Assembly: GCA_905479945.1 (NCBI GenBank)
Contig: CAJQOP010000025.1
Span: 19,621-83,620 of the forward strand
Reading direction: 5' to 3'
From: an uncultured Glaciecola sp.
Lineage (GTDB): Bacteria > Pseudomonadota > Gammaproteobacteria > Enterobacterales > Alteromonadaceae
Length of the DNA: 64,000 nt
Within the stretch, counting starts at the first letter, position 1, and each line of letters opens with the position of its first letter. The notes beneath the pieces were generated by a model, which did not search any database, was not told the DNA's origin, and saw nothing but the letters and a program-made list of their open reading frames with translations. Positions 37,966 through 47,457 of the stretch are shown here, in pieces. The translations under genes and the position numbers were made by a program.

Positions 37966-38132
37966 GGTACTTAGCTATTCCGCATTCCCAGTCATGCCTC
38001 GAAAGCGGGCAAGCAGTAAAAAAGTAATTTTAGCCAATTGATAATGTGTTTAAGCCTATGAAAAAAGCGCAAACAAAGAGAATTTCAGTAGTGGTATACT
38101 CAAAAATAAGAATTGCGTAAAGGATGTTAGAA

Positions 38133-39311
38133 GTGAAAGTAGATGTTTTAATCATTGGCGCTGGTGCAGCAGGATTGTTATGTGCTTCCAGAGCTGGTGC
38201 GCGTGGTAAAAAAACTATCGTGGTAGATCATGCCAAGAGACCAGGAAAAAAAATACTCATCTCGGGCGGCGGTAGATGTAATTTTACTAACTATTATATT
38301 GAACCTGAGAAATTCATCTGCAAAAACCCCCATTTTTGTAAATCTGCCTTGAGCCAATATACCCAGTGGGACTTTATAGCTTTAGTTGAAAAATACAACA
38401 TCGCATATCATGAGAAAACCTTAGGACAACTTTTTTGTGATGATTCGGCGAAAGATATTGTCTCTATGCTCATGAGTGAATGTAAAAGTAATAACATAGA
38501 TTTTAGTTTTCAAACTGATGTTGTAAAAGTAAGTAAAACCGAAACTGGTTATAGTGTTGAAACCAACAAAGGTAACATTGATTGTGAGAGTTTAGTTATT
38601 GCATCGGGTGGACTATCTATGCCTAAGCTAGGTGCTACGCCGATTGCTTATAAAATTGCTGAGCAATTTGGATTGAGTGTATTACCAACCAGAGCAGGCT
38701 TAGTACCCCTAACTTTACCTCTTGAACTAAAAGAACAGTTAGCCGAAACTTCTGGTGTATCTATGAACGTGGAAGTCACATCTAACGATATGTCATTTAA
38801 TGAGGGAATGCTAATTACACATCGAGGTTTATCCGGACCCGCAATATTGCAAGTCTCATCATACTGGGAACCTGGGGATGAAGTCTCCATAGACTTAGAC
38901 CCTCAAAACCTTTTTAAAAGTTCCTTTGAAAATTTATTACCGGAGGAGTGCAATCAAACACTAAAGAATTTTTTAGCAAATACTTTTGCGAAAAAATTTG
39001 TAGAAAAATTTCTAAACATTAGAAATTTACCAAATATTCCGCTCAAGCAATTAAGTCATAAGCAAAAAGAATTATTAGTTAGCTCAATAAAAAATTGGAC
39101 TATAAAACCATCCGGGTCTGAAGGATATAGAACGGCTGAAGTAACAATAGGTGGTATTGATACTGATCAACTATCGTCAAAAACAATGGAAGTGAAAGAT
39201 CATAAAGGTTTATTTTTTATTGGAGAAGCAGTTGACGTAACAGGTTGGCTTGGAGGTTATAATTTTCAATGGGCTTGGAGTTCAGGATTTGCTGCAGGTT
39301 CTAATGTATAA
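38133..39311 (+). CDS. YhiN/HI0933-type FAD-dependent flavoprotein
   Basis: 392 residues. The FAD motif is VDVLIIGAGAAGLLCASRAG, followed by GKKILISGGGRCNFTN, characteristic of the HI0933/YhiN family. The C-terminus has the family ending VDVTGWLGGYNFQWAWSSG. The GTG at 38133 has AAAGGA 8 nt upstream, whereas an ATG at 38124 abuts the Shine-Dalgarno, so GTG is favoured. The biological role of YhiN proteins is not established. Monocistronic. Confidence 0.9.
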   Translation: MKVDVLIIGAGAAGLLCASRAGARGKKTIVVDHAKRPGKKILISGGGRCNFTNYYIEPEKFICKNPHFCKSALSQYTQWDFIALVEKYNIAYHEKTLGQLFCDDSAKDIVSMLMSECKSNNIDFSFQTDVVKVSKTETGYSVETNKGNIDCESLVIASGGLSMPKLGATPIAYKIAEQFGLSVLPTRAGLVPLTLPLELKEQLAETSGVSMNVEVTSNDMSFNEGMLITHRGLSGPAILQVSSYWEPGDEVSIDLDPQNLFKSSFENLLPEECNQTLKNFLANTFAKKFVEKFLNIRNLPNIPLKQLSHKQKELLVSSIKNWTIKPSGSEGYRTAEVTIGGIDTDQLSSKTMEVKDHKGLFFIGEAVDVTGWLGGYNFQWAWSSGFAAGSNV

Positions 39312-39690
39312 AGGTGGTTAGTGTTAATAAAGTTGGCTCATATGGGCTTTTTGTTTAAATAGGGTGCTGTCGTGTATGGTCTCCTTCAGTATAGCAAGTG
39401 CAACGATCTAACTACCTTGGACACTTAGTCAGACTCTTTAGACTTCCCTACTATTGTACTATTTGGCCTTGCGTTTGCACTATTCCTGCGAGTAAGAAAA
39501 ACTAAGTAATAATAATTGTGGGCACCACTGTTATATAAAGAAAAATCATTTCCCTTATGAAACTGGATCAGAAGCTTGATAAGGGTTTATGCTTCCGGCA
39601 CAAAGTGTATGTTTAACGGAAAAGCGATTTGATTCAACTCAAACCTGCACCAACGGCTAACGTTCACCTTTCAATACAGCCACAATTCAC
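39312..39690. other. Gap with a possible PEP-CTERM-like gene end
   Basis: The only coding-like part is on the plus strand at 39429-39509, reading SDSLDFPTIVLFGLAFALFL then RVRKTK and stop. It resembles the sorting tail of a PEP-CTERM protein (Pro, hydrophobic helix, basic end), but a TAG precedes it and the diagnostic PEP is missing. No start or body is present, so it is at best a remnant. The rest of the gap shows nothing clear. Confidence 0.3.
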
Positions 39691-40545
39691 TCAGTAATCA
39701 TTAACAAATTCATGCCAAATCGGATGACAAATTCTGTCGTACTCAATCATGCTACTTAGTAATGCTTGCCTTGCTGATGTGTCTACCATCTCTTTTGGTA
39801 ATAATGGATCTTGATTGATTTGACGTATTACGTGTTCACCAATCAAAAAGGATTCTCTGGTCGCTTGTTTGACATCAAAACCACTAAGTCGTTGTGCGCT
39901 TTTTTCCATCAGCGATACAAGCAGTACATACGTCTTATTTAACTCTTTAGGCGACCATAAAGACTTCGGATTGGTAGTCAGAGCGTAATTAAAATGATCG
40001 ACTTTCATTAGAATGGCGTGTTCTTCAAGTCCAATTTCAACCAATCGAGTAAATGTTGCATCTGCTTCTTCTTTTAGGTTGTCTGGTCGACACCAAAGGT
40101 TTTTCTCAAGAGGTTTAAACCCCATTAGTCTGAACGCGCGCTCACGCTCACGGATACTTTGTTTACAGGTGCGCCCAAGGTGCGCGGTGTATACACTTAA
40201 CCATCCGCCGTTCCACTGATCAACCATGTCGTGTGAATGGCGCCATTTTGCCGCAAGTTGATTAATCGATTTTTCGGTTGCGCCTACAGTGTAGTGCCCA
40301 CGTTGTTGAGCTAATAGAAATCCTTGTTTGACTAAACGTCCAGCAGAGACTCGGATCGTTGCAGGTTCATGCGCAAACAACTCACCCCAAGCGATCAATT
40401 GTTTGATTGACATGTATTTCAGGTTGGGTTGACTAAAGAGCGAGAGTAATAATCGATTTGACGACGGATAGTTAGATAATATTTTAGTCTGATAATAATT
40501 ATCCAGTGATTTATCCACAAATGAACTCGGAGAACTAGCCTGCAT
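39691..40545 (-). CDS. PaaX-family transcriptional regulator
   Basis: About 284 residues. An N-terminal winged helix (LIAWGELFAHEPATIRVSAG, then RLVKQGFL) is followed by the PaaX middle segment with GWLSVYT and RERERAFRLMGFKPLEKNLW and by the PaaX_C domain (YDRICHPIWHEFVND). PaaX-type repressors sense acyl-CoA intermediates of aromatic catabolism. ATG 40545 sits 4 nt after the stop of the Rieske oxygenase, with GGTGAG upstream, so the two are one operon and the oxygenase is the likely target. Confidence 0.88.
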   Translation of the reverse strand: MQASSPSSFVDKSLDNYYQTKILSNYPSSNRLLLSLFSQPNLKYMSIKQLIAWGELFAHEPATIRVSAGRLVKQGFLLAQQRGHYTVGATEKSINQLAAKWRHSHDMVDQWNGGWLSVYTAHLGRTCKQSIRERERAFRLMGFKPLEKNLWCRPDNLKEEADATFTRLVEIGLEEHAILMKVDHFNYALTTNPKSLWSPKELNKTYVLLVSLMEKSAQRLSGFDVKQATRESFLIGEHVIRQINQDPLLPKEMVDTSARQALLSSMIEYDRICHPIWHEFVNDY

Positions 40546-40549
40546 AATG

Positions 40550-41707
40550 TTACTCACCACTAAGTTTAGGTAATCGTTCAAATTCTTTCGCTAGATGAGC
40601 ATGCAAGCGAACAATGGCAGTCTCAAATAAGCCAAATTCTAAAAATGCGTTCGCCCCGCTTGCCAATCCTCGTTGCGCAGACAACACTATCTCCAGATCT
40701 TCAATGGCGCCTTTTGCCGCAAATTTTTGTCCTTCAAAAACAGCATCAAGCTGTTTAGTTTCGTTCTCGCCAATATCGCTGACAAGATAAGAGTGTTGCC
40801 GAGTCGTTGATTCATCGATTGGCTCAAGGATAACCACTTGCATACAGCCTGGAAAAGTTGAAATCACCACGTTTGGAAACAAATGATACACATACGTCAG
40901 TCGCCCATTTACGTTGATATTAGTCTGTTTTTTATGCCTTAATCCTTCAATAGATTGGTAGGGAAATGCCACACGGCTGTTTTCACCAAAGGTTTCGATT
41001 ACGGTGAGGTTATCGTATTGCACTGGGAAGAAGGTGCTTTTGTGGGTTTGCCGAATATGGTAACCCTCCAGAGAACTTTCGAGATGTAATTTCCAATTTG
41101 CTTTTACTACTTGGCTACCTGAATTCAACAAACGGTAACCATCAGGTATCAGTTTTGGTACAAACGAAACATCCTGCTCCATGTTTGCTTGGGAATGTTG
41201 GTTGATAAACACCAAACCATTGCTTTCATAACACGCTACAGCAACCAACCCTCGTGTAGCTTTATCAACATCAGGAAACCCATGCTCGTGAGGAATACTT
41301 TTTAGACTTCCGTCAAGACTATATGCCCAACCATGATAGGGGCAAACTAAGGAGCGGGCGCACCCCTGACCATTGACCAGTTGAACCCCTCGATGTCGGC
41401 AAGCATTTCTAAAAGTACGCACGTTACCGTCTAATCCACGTATCGTAATCAATGGCATGCCTGCTACGTCACGAGCAACATAATCTCCGGGCTTGGCCAA
41501 TGCGCTCGAAGGACAAAAAACAATGGTGCGGTTTTGCAGAATTCTGAGCTCGGCATCTAATCGTTTTTTAGAACGGTAGTTATCAACGGGCTCCTTCCAC
41601 GTTTGTTTGCCCTTATCTGTAGTGCCATTGTCGATATGAACAAAAATCCTCTGCACCACTTCCGCGTCACTCAATAGTTGATTTTGAACATTTGTATTCT
41701 CTGTCAT
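40550..41707 (-). CDS. Rieske [2Fe-2S] oxygenase, ring-hydroxylating alpha subunit
   Basis: 385 residues. The Rieske cluster ligands are in ACRHRGVQLV and LVCPYHGWAYSLDG (CxH...CxxH). The catalytic domain has the mononuclear iron motif LESSLEGYHIRQTHKSTF. Length and motifs fit aromatic or quaternary-amine hydroxylases. No beta subunit, reductase or ferredoxin gene is adjacent, so it must use partners encoded elsewhere. It is co-transcribed with a PaaX-type regulator. Substrate unknown. Confidence 0.9.
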   Translation of the reverse strand: MTENTNVQNQLLSDAEVVQRIFVHIDNGTTDKGKQTWKEPVDNYRSKKRLDAELRILQNRTIVFCPSSALAKPGDYVARDVAGMPLITIRGLDGNVRTFRNACRHRGVQLVNGQGCARSLVCPYHGWAYSLDGSLKSIPHEHGFPDVDKATRGLVAVACYESNGLVFINQHSQANMEQDVSFVPKLIPDGYRLLNSGSQVVKANWKLHLESSLEGYHIRQTHKSTFFPVQYDNLTVIETFGENSRVAFPYQSIEGLRHKKQTNINVNGRLTYVYHLFPNVVISTFPGCMQVVILEPIDESTTRQHSYLVSDIGENETKQLDAVFEGQKFAAKGAIEDLEIVLSAQRGLASGANAFLEFGLFETAIVRLHAHLAKEFERLPKLSGE

Positions 41708-41746
41708 TGTTATCTCACAAGTTACATAAACAAAACCACATTATAC

Positions 41747-41787
41747 TTATAACACAATTCTACACATTAACTAAAATTAAGTTATAA
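41747..41787. promoter_or_regulatory. Spaced inverted repeat upstream of the Rieske gene
   Basis: TTATAAC (41747-41753) and GTTATAA (41781-41787) are exact complements, three helical turns apart, 40-80 bp upstream of the oxygenase start. This could be the PaaX operator, but AT-rich 7-mers recur by chance. Otherwise the gap 41708-42056 holds no recognisable feature. Confidence 0.25.
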
Positions 41788-42056
41788 AATTTATTTCTAT
41801 GATATTTGTAATGTTATTTTGAGGGAAAACTGACGGTGACAAGAAATGTTGCAAAACTCTTGCAGAGTCGCAATGAACGTTAACACCTAATTATTCAGAC
41901 AACATATTTATGGGATTACTCACATTCAGTAAAAGAGCTTTGGCGATCAGCCGCTATTTAAAACAAACCATTATTTTAAGATAATAGGCGATGCTGGGTA
42001 ATGAATACACTTGAATTGAGTGAGAACTGTGAATAAAGAATAGCGGTGAAATTACA

Positions 42057-42085
42057 AAGGGCGTCACTAATGAAATGACGCCCTA
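42057..42085 (-). terminator. Terminator of the tricorn-like protease gene
   Basis: GGGCGTCA and TGACGCCC pair around a 9-nt loop 8 nt after the stop codon. On the minus strand the stem is followed by a T-rich stretch (TTTGTAATTT). Confidence 0.75.
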
Positions 42086-42090
42086 GAAGT

Positions 42091-45000
42091 TTACCGAGAC
42101 CGCTTAATTTGCTTTAGCAGTTCATCTACTGATCTTTTTAGTTGTGGATCGATGTTACTCGCCTTGTAACCCGGTGGATTAAATACCTCAATGTCAGGTT
42201 TAGCGGGCACAAAATCCATATTTTCGCCTGACTCTTTTACCCACCAACCTCTAAACGGCATGCGCACTCTTGAGCCATCAACCAAGCCATAAGAACCTGT
42301 GCTAATAACGGCGCCAAACGTGGGGCGACCCACTAATTTACCCAAATTAAGCGCTTTATATGCATGTGAGAATATTTCTGCATTTGAGTAACTGTTTTCA
42401 TTACTTATGGCAATTGATGGCTTTGTCCACGCCGACAATGGCAAGCGTTCAGAAAATGGGTAGGTGTTTTTGAACTTGCTATGTTCTTTTTCGAGATCTT
42501 TGGCTGCACCACGCGGAATGGTGTAAGAATGCTGTTTAACACTCAGCACGGCCATTAGGTAATCGGTTGTCCAGCCGCCACCGTTATAACGAACATCAAT
42601 AACAATGCCTTCTTTTCCGTGACCTGCTGCCATTAGCTCCCGCTCAAAGCGTTCAAAACTACTCCAGTTCATGCCTCGTATGTGCAAATAGCCTAAACGG
42701 CCCTTGGAATATTTATCGGTGAGGGTGCGTCTTTTTTCAACCCAATCATCATAAAGTTGGCTACTTAAACTTTCAGTTGGCCAAATAATGACTTCTCTTG
42801 ATGCAGCTTGCTCAGCAGAAGCAAGTTTCGCTGCAGGTGATTGCACGCTCAGCAACACGGGACTATTAACTTGGTCGGTCAATAAAGAGTAAAGATTATG
42901 CTCAGAAACAGCTCGTTGATTAACCTGGGTAATAATGTCGCCAACGTAAAGCTTACTTTCTTCTCTGTCTGAGGGGCTGCCTGCTAAAACTGAGCTTATT
43001 TCAAATCCAGTTTTTGTGTGCAGACCCTCTGCGCCAATTAAGCCTGTGCGTTGAGATTGCGTTTGTTTAGGATTTTCACCTATGGATAAGCCCATATGGC
43101 TGGCATTTAATTGGCCGAGCATCAGATTGAAGATGTATTGAAAATCTTCTTTTGTGGACGCTTTTAAAGCAATAGGTTTATACTTTTCACGTAAAGCGCT
43201 CCAATCCTTACCATGGAATTTCGGATCGTAAAATCCGTCGTTTAGAGCTCGCCAAGCGTCATCGAATATTTGTTCGCGCTCACCTGCATGATCAATAACA
43301 GTTTGCGATGAGACAGCCAAATTTTCAGATTTGTCGTCTTTGGTGGCTACTCTTACCATTTTACCACCTTTGGTCAGCGCAAAAACGTATTTTCCTTGCT
43401 CCGCTAAGACCAAATTTCTTGGCTCTACATCACCTGTAAGAATTGTTTTCCTGTCTTCGCCATCCCACTTTATTTTATAAAGGTTGCGCTCAATTTCGAA
43501 ATTTTGTCGCCCTGAGCCACCAATGGTGTAATAAACATGCTCACCTTTTTTATTGAACACCAGACTAGTTTCATTGCCTGTATAGCGCGTTACTTGCTGC
43601 AATCGCTTGTACATACCGTCAAAGTCGATTTTTACTACGATAACTTCTTCTGCGGCATTATCTTCAGTGGCGTCGTCTTTATCTTTGTTGTCAATTTTAT
43701 CGCCTTTTGGGCTGTCGTCATTTTTTTCCGTGCGTCTCCACTCTTCTTTTGAACGCTGCCAATCTTTTTTAGTTAGCCACGCAAACCAGATATCATAGTC
43801 ACCATTGTTGCGCATCGAGCTAAATCCAAGTTTACTGCCATCGGGGCTCCATACTGGATTAATGTCGCCGCGCGGATGCATGCTTACATTGACCGGCGTT
43901 TGGCTATTGTCAGCGGCATGGATGTAGATTTCTTCATTAAAATTAAGATCTGATAGTGAGTATGCCAACCAACGATCGTCAGGTGACCAAGTAAGGCCTG
44001 AAGGCGAGTCCCAGCCGTCTAACAATACTTTGCTATCACTGAGTACACCTTGCTCATCGATATTAGCCGTAATTAATCCGCCGCGCCCTTGCAAGTATGC
44101 TATACGCTTACCGTTATGTGAAAGTTTCGGTGCGAGTTCGTCTTCTGCCGATAAACTAATTTGGCTGACTTTGTGTTTTAAGCTCTTAAATAAACTGGGT
44201 TGCTCAGCATCATCTGAACTGAGCATGTACAAATCTTTATTGCCAGCGCGATCTGATACAAAAATCAGCGCATCGTCGTTTAACCAAATTACATTTTCGT
44301 CACGCGCTGCCCCCTGAGTTAGACGAACGCTGCGGCTGTCTTCTTTATCGTTTCGAGTCACATAAATATCACCGCGTAATACATAGGCAGATAACTTTGC
44401 GTTAGGTGATACTGCATATTCATCTATTTCGTTACTGACTTTTTTGGCAACAACTGGATCGAAGCGATAATCACTTTTTACATCAATTTCTATGTTCTTT
44501 GCTTTGCCAGTGCTGACATCAAAGCTATTTACTTTATCGCCTGCTTGGTAAACGATGACATCACCTTTAGCCGTGGTGCTAAAGGAATTTATGCCAAACG
44601 CTGTTTCACTTGTAATTTGCTTTGTTCGGCCTTTTAAGGTTGCGCTATGTACATTGTATTTGCCGCTACGAGGCGAAATAAAGTAAAGCGTTTCATTATC
44701 TATCCATTTAGGCATAAAGTCTGCGCCAGCGTGGTCCGTGAGCTGCTCGTAGGACTTGCTTTTTATGTCGTAAATCCAAATATTTCGATTGGCTGGGCCG
44801 CGATAATCTTCCCTTGATGTTCGAGCTGTTCCGCGCACAAAAGCCACTTTTTTACCATCGGGTGAAACGGTGGCATCAAATCCTAATGCGTCCATAAAGC
44901 GCGCTTCTGTGTTATTGCCTTTTGCGTTTACCGTATGAATTTCAGGTTCGCGCTCAACTTGCGCGTATAAACGCCGGCTATTAAACAGCACGTCATCATT

Positions 45001-45339
45001 TGCGGTAAAGCCAATTACGCTATCGTTTGCTGAATGATAAGTTAAACGTTGAGCAGAGCCTCCAGATGCCGACATTACAAATACATCATTATTGCCAAAG
45101 CGGTCGCTACTAAAAGCAATCAAATCACCGTTATTGCTCCAAACAGGCCTATTTTCATAACCTTCATGAATGGTGAGTCTGTCAGCGCGGCCGCCGGAAC
45201 TAGCAACTGTCCAAATATCACCTTGATAAGTAAATGCAATTTGCTCACCGTTGGGACTGATATTGGGTCGTAAAATAAGCGATTGTGAAAGGGCGGAATG
45301 AGCAATCATTCCTAGCAGTAAGATGGTTAACAGCTTCAT
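42091..45339 (-). CDS. Tricorn-like S41 family peptidase with beta-propeller
   Basis: 1082 residues with a signal peptide (cleaved near HSALS). TolB/tricorn-type propeller blades run over residues about 25-480 (repeats of ISPNGEQIAFTYQGDIW type). An acidic linker follows (KNDDSPKGDKIDNKDKDD), then a second propeller part, a PDZ domain (LAGSPSDREESKLYVGDII) and the C-terminal S41 catalytic domain with VIDVRYNGGGWTTDYL and the nucleophile region ISNENSYSNAEIF. It is expected to be periplasmic and to degrade peptides in a gated way. Length and order match bacterial tricorn homologues. Confidence 0.92.
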   Translation of the reverse strand: MKLLTILLLGMIAHSALSQSLILRPNISPNGEQIAFTYQGDIWTVASSGGRADRLTIHEGYENRPVWSNNGDLIAFSSDRFGNNDVFVMSASGGSAQRLTYHSANDSVIGFTANDDVLFNSRRLYAQVEREPEIHTVNAKGNNTEARFMDALGFDATVSPDGKKVAFVRGTARTSREDYRGPANRNIWIYDIKSKSYEQLTDHAGADFMPKWIDNETLYFISPRSGKYNVHSATLKGRTKQITSETAFGINSFSTTAKGDVIVYQAGDKVNSFDVSTGKAKNIEIDVKSDYRFDPVVAKKVSNEIDEYAVSPNAKLSAYVLRGDIYVTRNDKEDSRSVRLTQGAARDENVIWLNDDALIFVSDRAGNKDLYMLSSDDAEQPSLFKSLKHKVSQISLSAEDELAPKLSHNGKRIAYLQGRGGLITANIDEQGVLSDSKVLLDGWDSPSGLTWSPDDRWLAYSLSDLNFNEEIYIHAADNSQTPVNVSMHPRGDINPVWSPDGSKLGFSSMRNNGDYDIWFAWLTKKDWQRSKEEWRRTEKNDDSPKGDKIDNKDKDDATEDNAAEEVIVVKIDFDGMYKRLQQVTRYTGNETSLVFNKKGEHVYYTIGGSGRQNFEIERNLYKIKWDGEDRKTILTGDVEPRNLVLAEQGKYVFALTKGGKMVRVATKDDKSENLAVSSQTVIDHAGEREQIFDDAWRALNDGFYDPKFHGKDWSALREKYKPIALKASTKEDFQYIFNLMLGQLNASHMGLSIGENPKQTQSQRTGLIGAEGLHTKTGFEISSVLAGSPSDREESKLYVGDIITQVNQRAVSEHNLYSLLTDQVNSPVLLSVQSPAAKLASAEQAASREVIIWPTESLSSQLYDDWVEKRRTLTDKYSKGRLGYLHIRGMNWSSFERFERELMAAGHGKEGIVIDVRYNGGGWTTDYLMAVLSVKQHSYTIPRGAAKDLEKEHSKFKNTYPFSERLPLSAWTKPSIAISNENSYSNAEIFSHAYKALNLGKLVGRPTFGAVISTGSYGLVDGSRVRMPFRGWWVKESGENMDFVPAKPDIEVFNPPGYKASNIDPQLKRSVDELLKQIKRSR

Positions 45340-45477
45340 CAGAAAATCCTTTTTTATATGGACAGGTTTATTAGTGAATTATTTTAAAATGGTCATTATT
45401 TGAGTGAGCATTAGGGAGTGACTATAAAAAATAGCGCTAACTCAATGATATAGATTGAATGTAACGCGAACTTAATT

Positions 45478-45687
45478 TCAACACCAGCCTTTGCTTTCTT
45501 CAAAGTCTTTTTTCCTTAAGCCCTCAATACACTCCGAGTAAAGGCTGTTCAATTGCGGTTCAGGCATATTTCTACATGTGAGTATAAAATAATCTTTTGA
45601 TTCCTTTCCAGCAAACGGCACAACTACAATACCATTTTGTTTGGAATTTCCAATTTTTTCAGCGGGGAAGTTGTAGTGCAAAAGCAC
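45478..45687 (-). CDS. Short protein or N-terminally truncated gene, unknown
   Basis: 69 codons from a GTG. The frame is open about 29 codons further upstream (...GNTLSSCNDRRRGSCEYLYV...) but lacks a start or RBS there and meets a stop near 45776. Composition is protein-like with several Cys, ending in GWC. I do not recognise it. It may be the surviving 3' end of a secreted protein gene. The upstream gap to 46026 has no other feature. Confidence 0.35.
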   Translation of the reverse strand: MLLHYNFPAEKIGNSKQNGIVVVPFAGKESKDYFILTCRNMPEPQLNSLYSECIEGLRKKDFEESKGWC

Positions 45688-46026
45688 ATTGGTTTCAAAG
45701 ACATATAAATATTCGCAACTGCCGCGTCTTCGGTCATTACAGCTGCTTAAAGTGTTGCCTAATGAAGTATTTTTCTTCGAAGGCTATTATGGGGGGATTT
45801 ATATGCCTATCGCTTTACTAATATTGCAAAAAATTTTGGCGTTTTTTGACATTAATCGAACGGTACTTTCGTGAATTTACTGCAAACTTAGCCGAGCAAG
45901 GTAAATACTTACATTAATTGTAAACGTCATATCGAGGTGGTAAAACACACGTACTCTCCTCATCCATCGCTTTTACTGGCAAGCTGACACCTCCATATCA
46001 AAGAACTCCACGTTCAAAGTGACGTT

Positions 46027-46710
46027 TTATTCAAATGTAAAGCCACGAGTTGAGGTTGTGTCATAAAATTGGAATTGAATTGCGCAATCATTAGTTATCA
46101 TTTTATTCCACAGCGTGATGTATTCTTGTGCACTCTCGGTATTCCAAAACGATGCTGAGCGTTTTAGATATTCGAGTACCGCTTCTTTTTCGCCCTGCCT
46201 ATATAACTCACGTATTAGGCTTTTGTCTGGACCAAATGAGCCGAGGGTTGCAGAGCCGCCTACTTCGGTAGAGGCGAATAAATATTTTATGGCTTGGCTT
46301 TTTTGGCCTGTTTTAAGCGCCAGCCAGCCGCGTGCAATATTAGTCTTGTGGGTCATGTTAGATGTTCTTTTTAAAAGAAAATTGAAAACCGCGTTGGTAA
46401 GAAAGTTGGAGGTACTTATTGCTTCGTACTGTTCGATATTTTTGAGCGCTATGTCGGTTGAGTCAAACCGTGCACTTAGCACCGTGTTTGAGTACAAATA
46501 AAGTGTTTTTTCGCTTTTGCTTAGGGTATCAAAAGGCGCTAAGCGCAATTCTTCTTGTGCTTCTTCATATGATCGCGCGGACACTTTATCGTAGAAATCG
46601 AGGCGTTTGGCTACATACTGAATGTAATTAGGATCTTGGCAACTTGAATACTCAAATGCAAAGGCAGCTTGGCTGGTTAAAAAGATAACGAAGATGAGTA
46701 TGGTTTTCAT
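46027..46710 (-). CDS. Secreted helical-repeat (TPR-like) protein
   Basis: 227 residues from ATG 46710, which has AAGGAC 9 nt upstream; the frame extends to 46752 without improvement. The signal peptide is KTILIFVIFLTSQAAFA. The mature part is all helical with degenerate TPR or Sel1-like segments (IARGWLALKTGQKSQAIKYL, LIRELYRQGEKEAVLEYLKR) and an N- and a C-terminal Cys (SSCQDP; NDCAIQF) that could pair. Periplasmic, function unknown. Confidence 0.7.
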   Translation of the reverse strand: MKTILIFVIFLTSQAAFAFEYSSCQDPNYIQYVAKRLDFYDKVSARSYEEAQEELRLAPFDTLSKSEKTLYLYSNTVLSARFDSTDIALKNIEQYEAISTSNFLTNAVFNFLLKRTSNMTHKTNIARGWLALKTGQKSQAIKYLFASTEVGGSATLGSFGPDKSLIRELYRQGEKEAVLEYLKRSASFWNTESAQEYITLWNKMITNDCAIQFQFYDTTSTRGFTFE

Positions 46711-46861
46711 GCGTATAACGTCCTTGTGTTGTAAATATATGCTTCGATGCAATTTAGGTGGTACTAAAACTAAGCAATTGCTTAACTTGTTATTTTCAAC
46801 TTACCAACTATATCATTAATTCAATATTATGAGTCAATGGACAAAACCACCCGGTGTTTGA

Positions 46862-47320
46862 TTAGTTGGAAGTGCTCAAGTACTTGATCATGCTTTGACA
46901 AGTTCAAATTTGAGTAACTTGGTAACTGAGTTTACCTTTGCACGTGGCAACGCTGATTCACCCGCTAACTTAGTTAATGATGATTCAACGGCCCTTCGCG
47001 CTTCTGACCACGAAGGTCTCGTTTTATATATAAATAAAGATTCGGATAACGATACTATTACTGATGACGTAGATATGTGTGCAGATACTAGCGTGCCAGA
47101 AACGGCTCCAAGCAAAGGATTAAACCCAAACCGCTTCGCTTTATTGGATGGCGACATCGTGTTTGACACCAAAAAAGCAGGTAAAAACAGCTTTAGTTTG
47201 GTGGATACCGCCGGCTGTTCATGTGAGCAAATCGTCGCTACACAAGGCTTAGGCAAAGGTCATTTGAAAAATGGCTGTAGCGTAGGTGTGATGAAAGTGT
47301 GGGTTGAGTCCCTTAATTAG
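46862..47320 (+). pseudogene. C-terminal fragment of a large secreted protein
   Basis: The frame starts directly after a TGA and has no plausible start. It contains a thrombospondin type-3-like calcium motif (DSDNDTITDDVDMC) and ends with DTAGCSCEQIVATQGLGKGH and LKNGCSVGVMKVWVESL, the recognisable C-terminus of big cadherin-like or PKD-type secreted proteins of Alteromonadales. The rest, probably thousands of bases, is missing. A good terminator follows. Confidence 0.65.
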
Positions 47321-47350
47321 CCTTTAGCGAATAAAGACTAGTTAAAAATA

Positions 47351-47387
47351 TAAAAAGCGCTGTCATCGTTGATGACGGCGCTTTTAT
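47351..47387 (+). terminator. Rho-independent terminator after the secreted-protein fragment
   Basis: AAAAGCGC and GCGCTTTT flank an inner GTCATC/GATGAC stem, giving a long hairpin with A-rich and T-rich ends, usable in both directions (also for the convergent CBS gene at 47458). Confidence 0.8.
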
Positions 47388-47457
47388 TTGAGTTATATGC
47401 AAACGCCTATTTGCAGAGACAAAGTGCTCATTCCTATCCAATAGGCGAAATTTTTAG

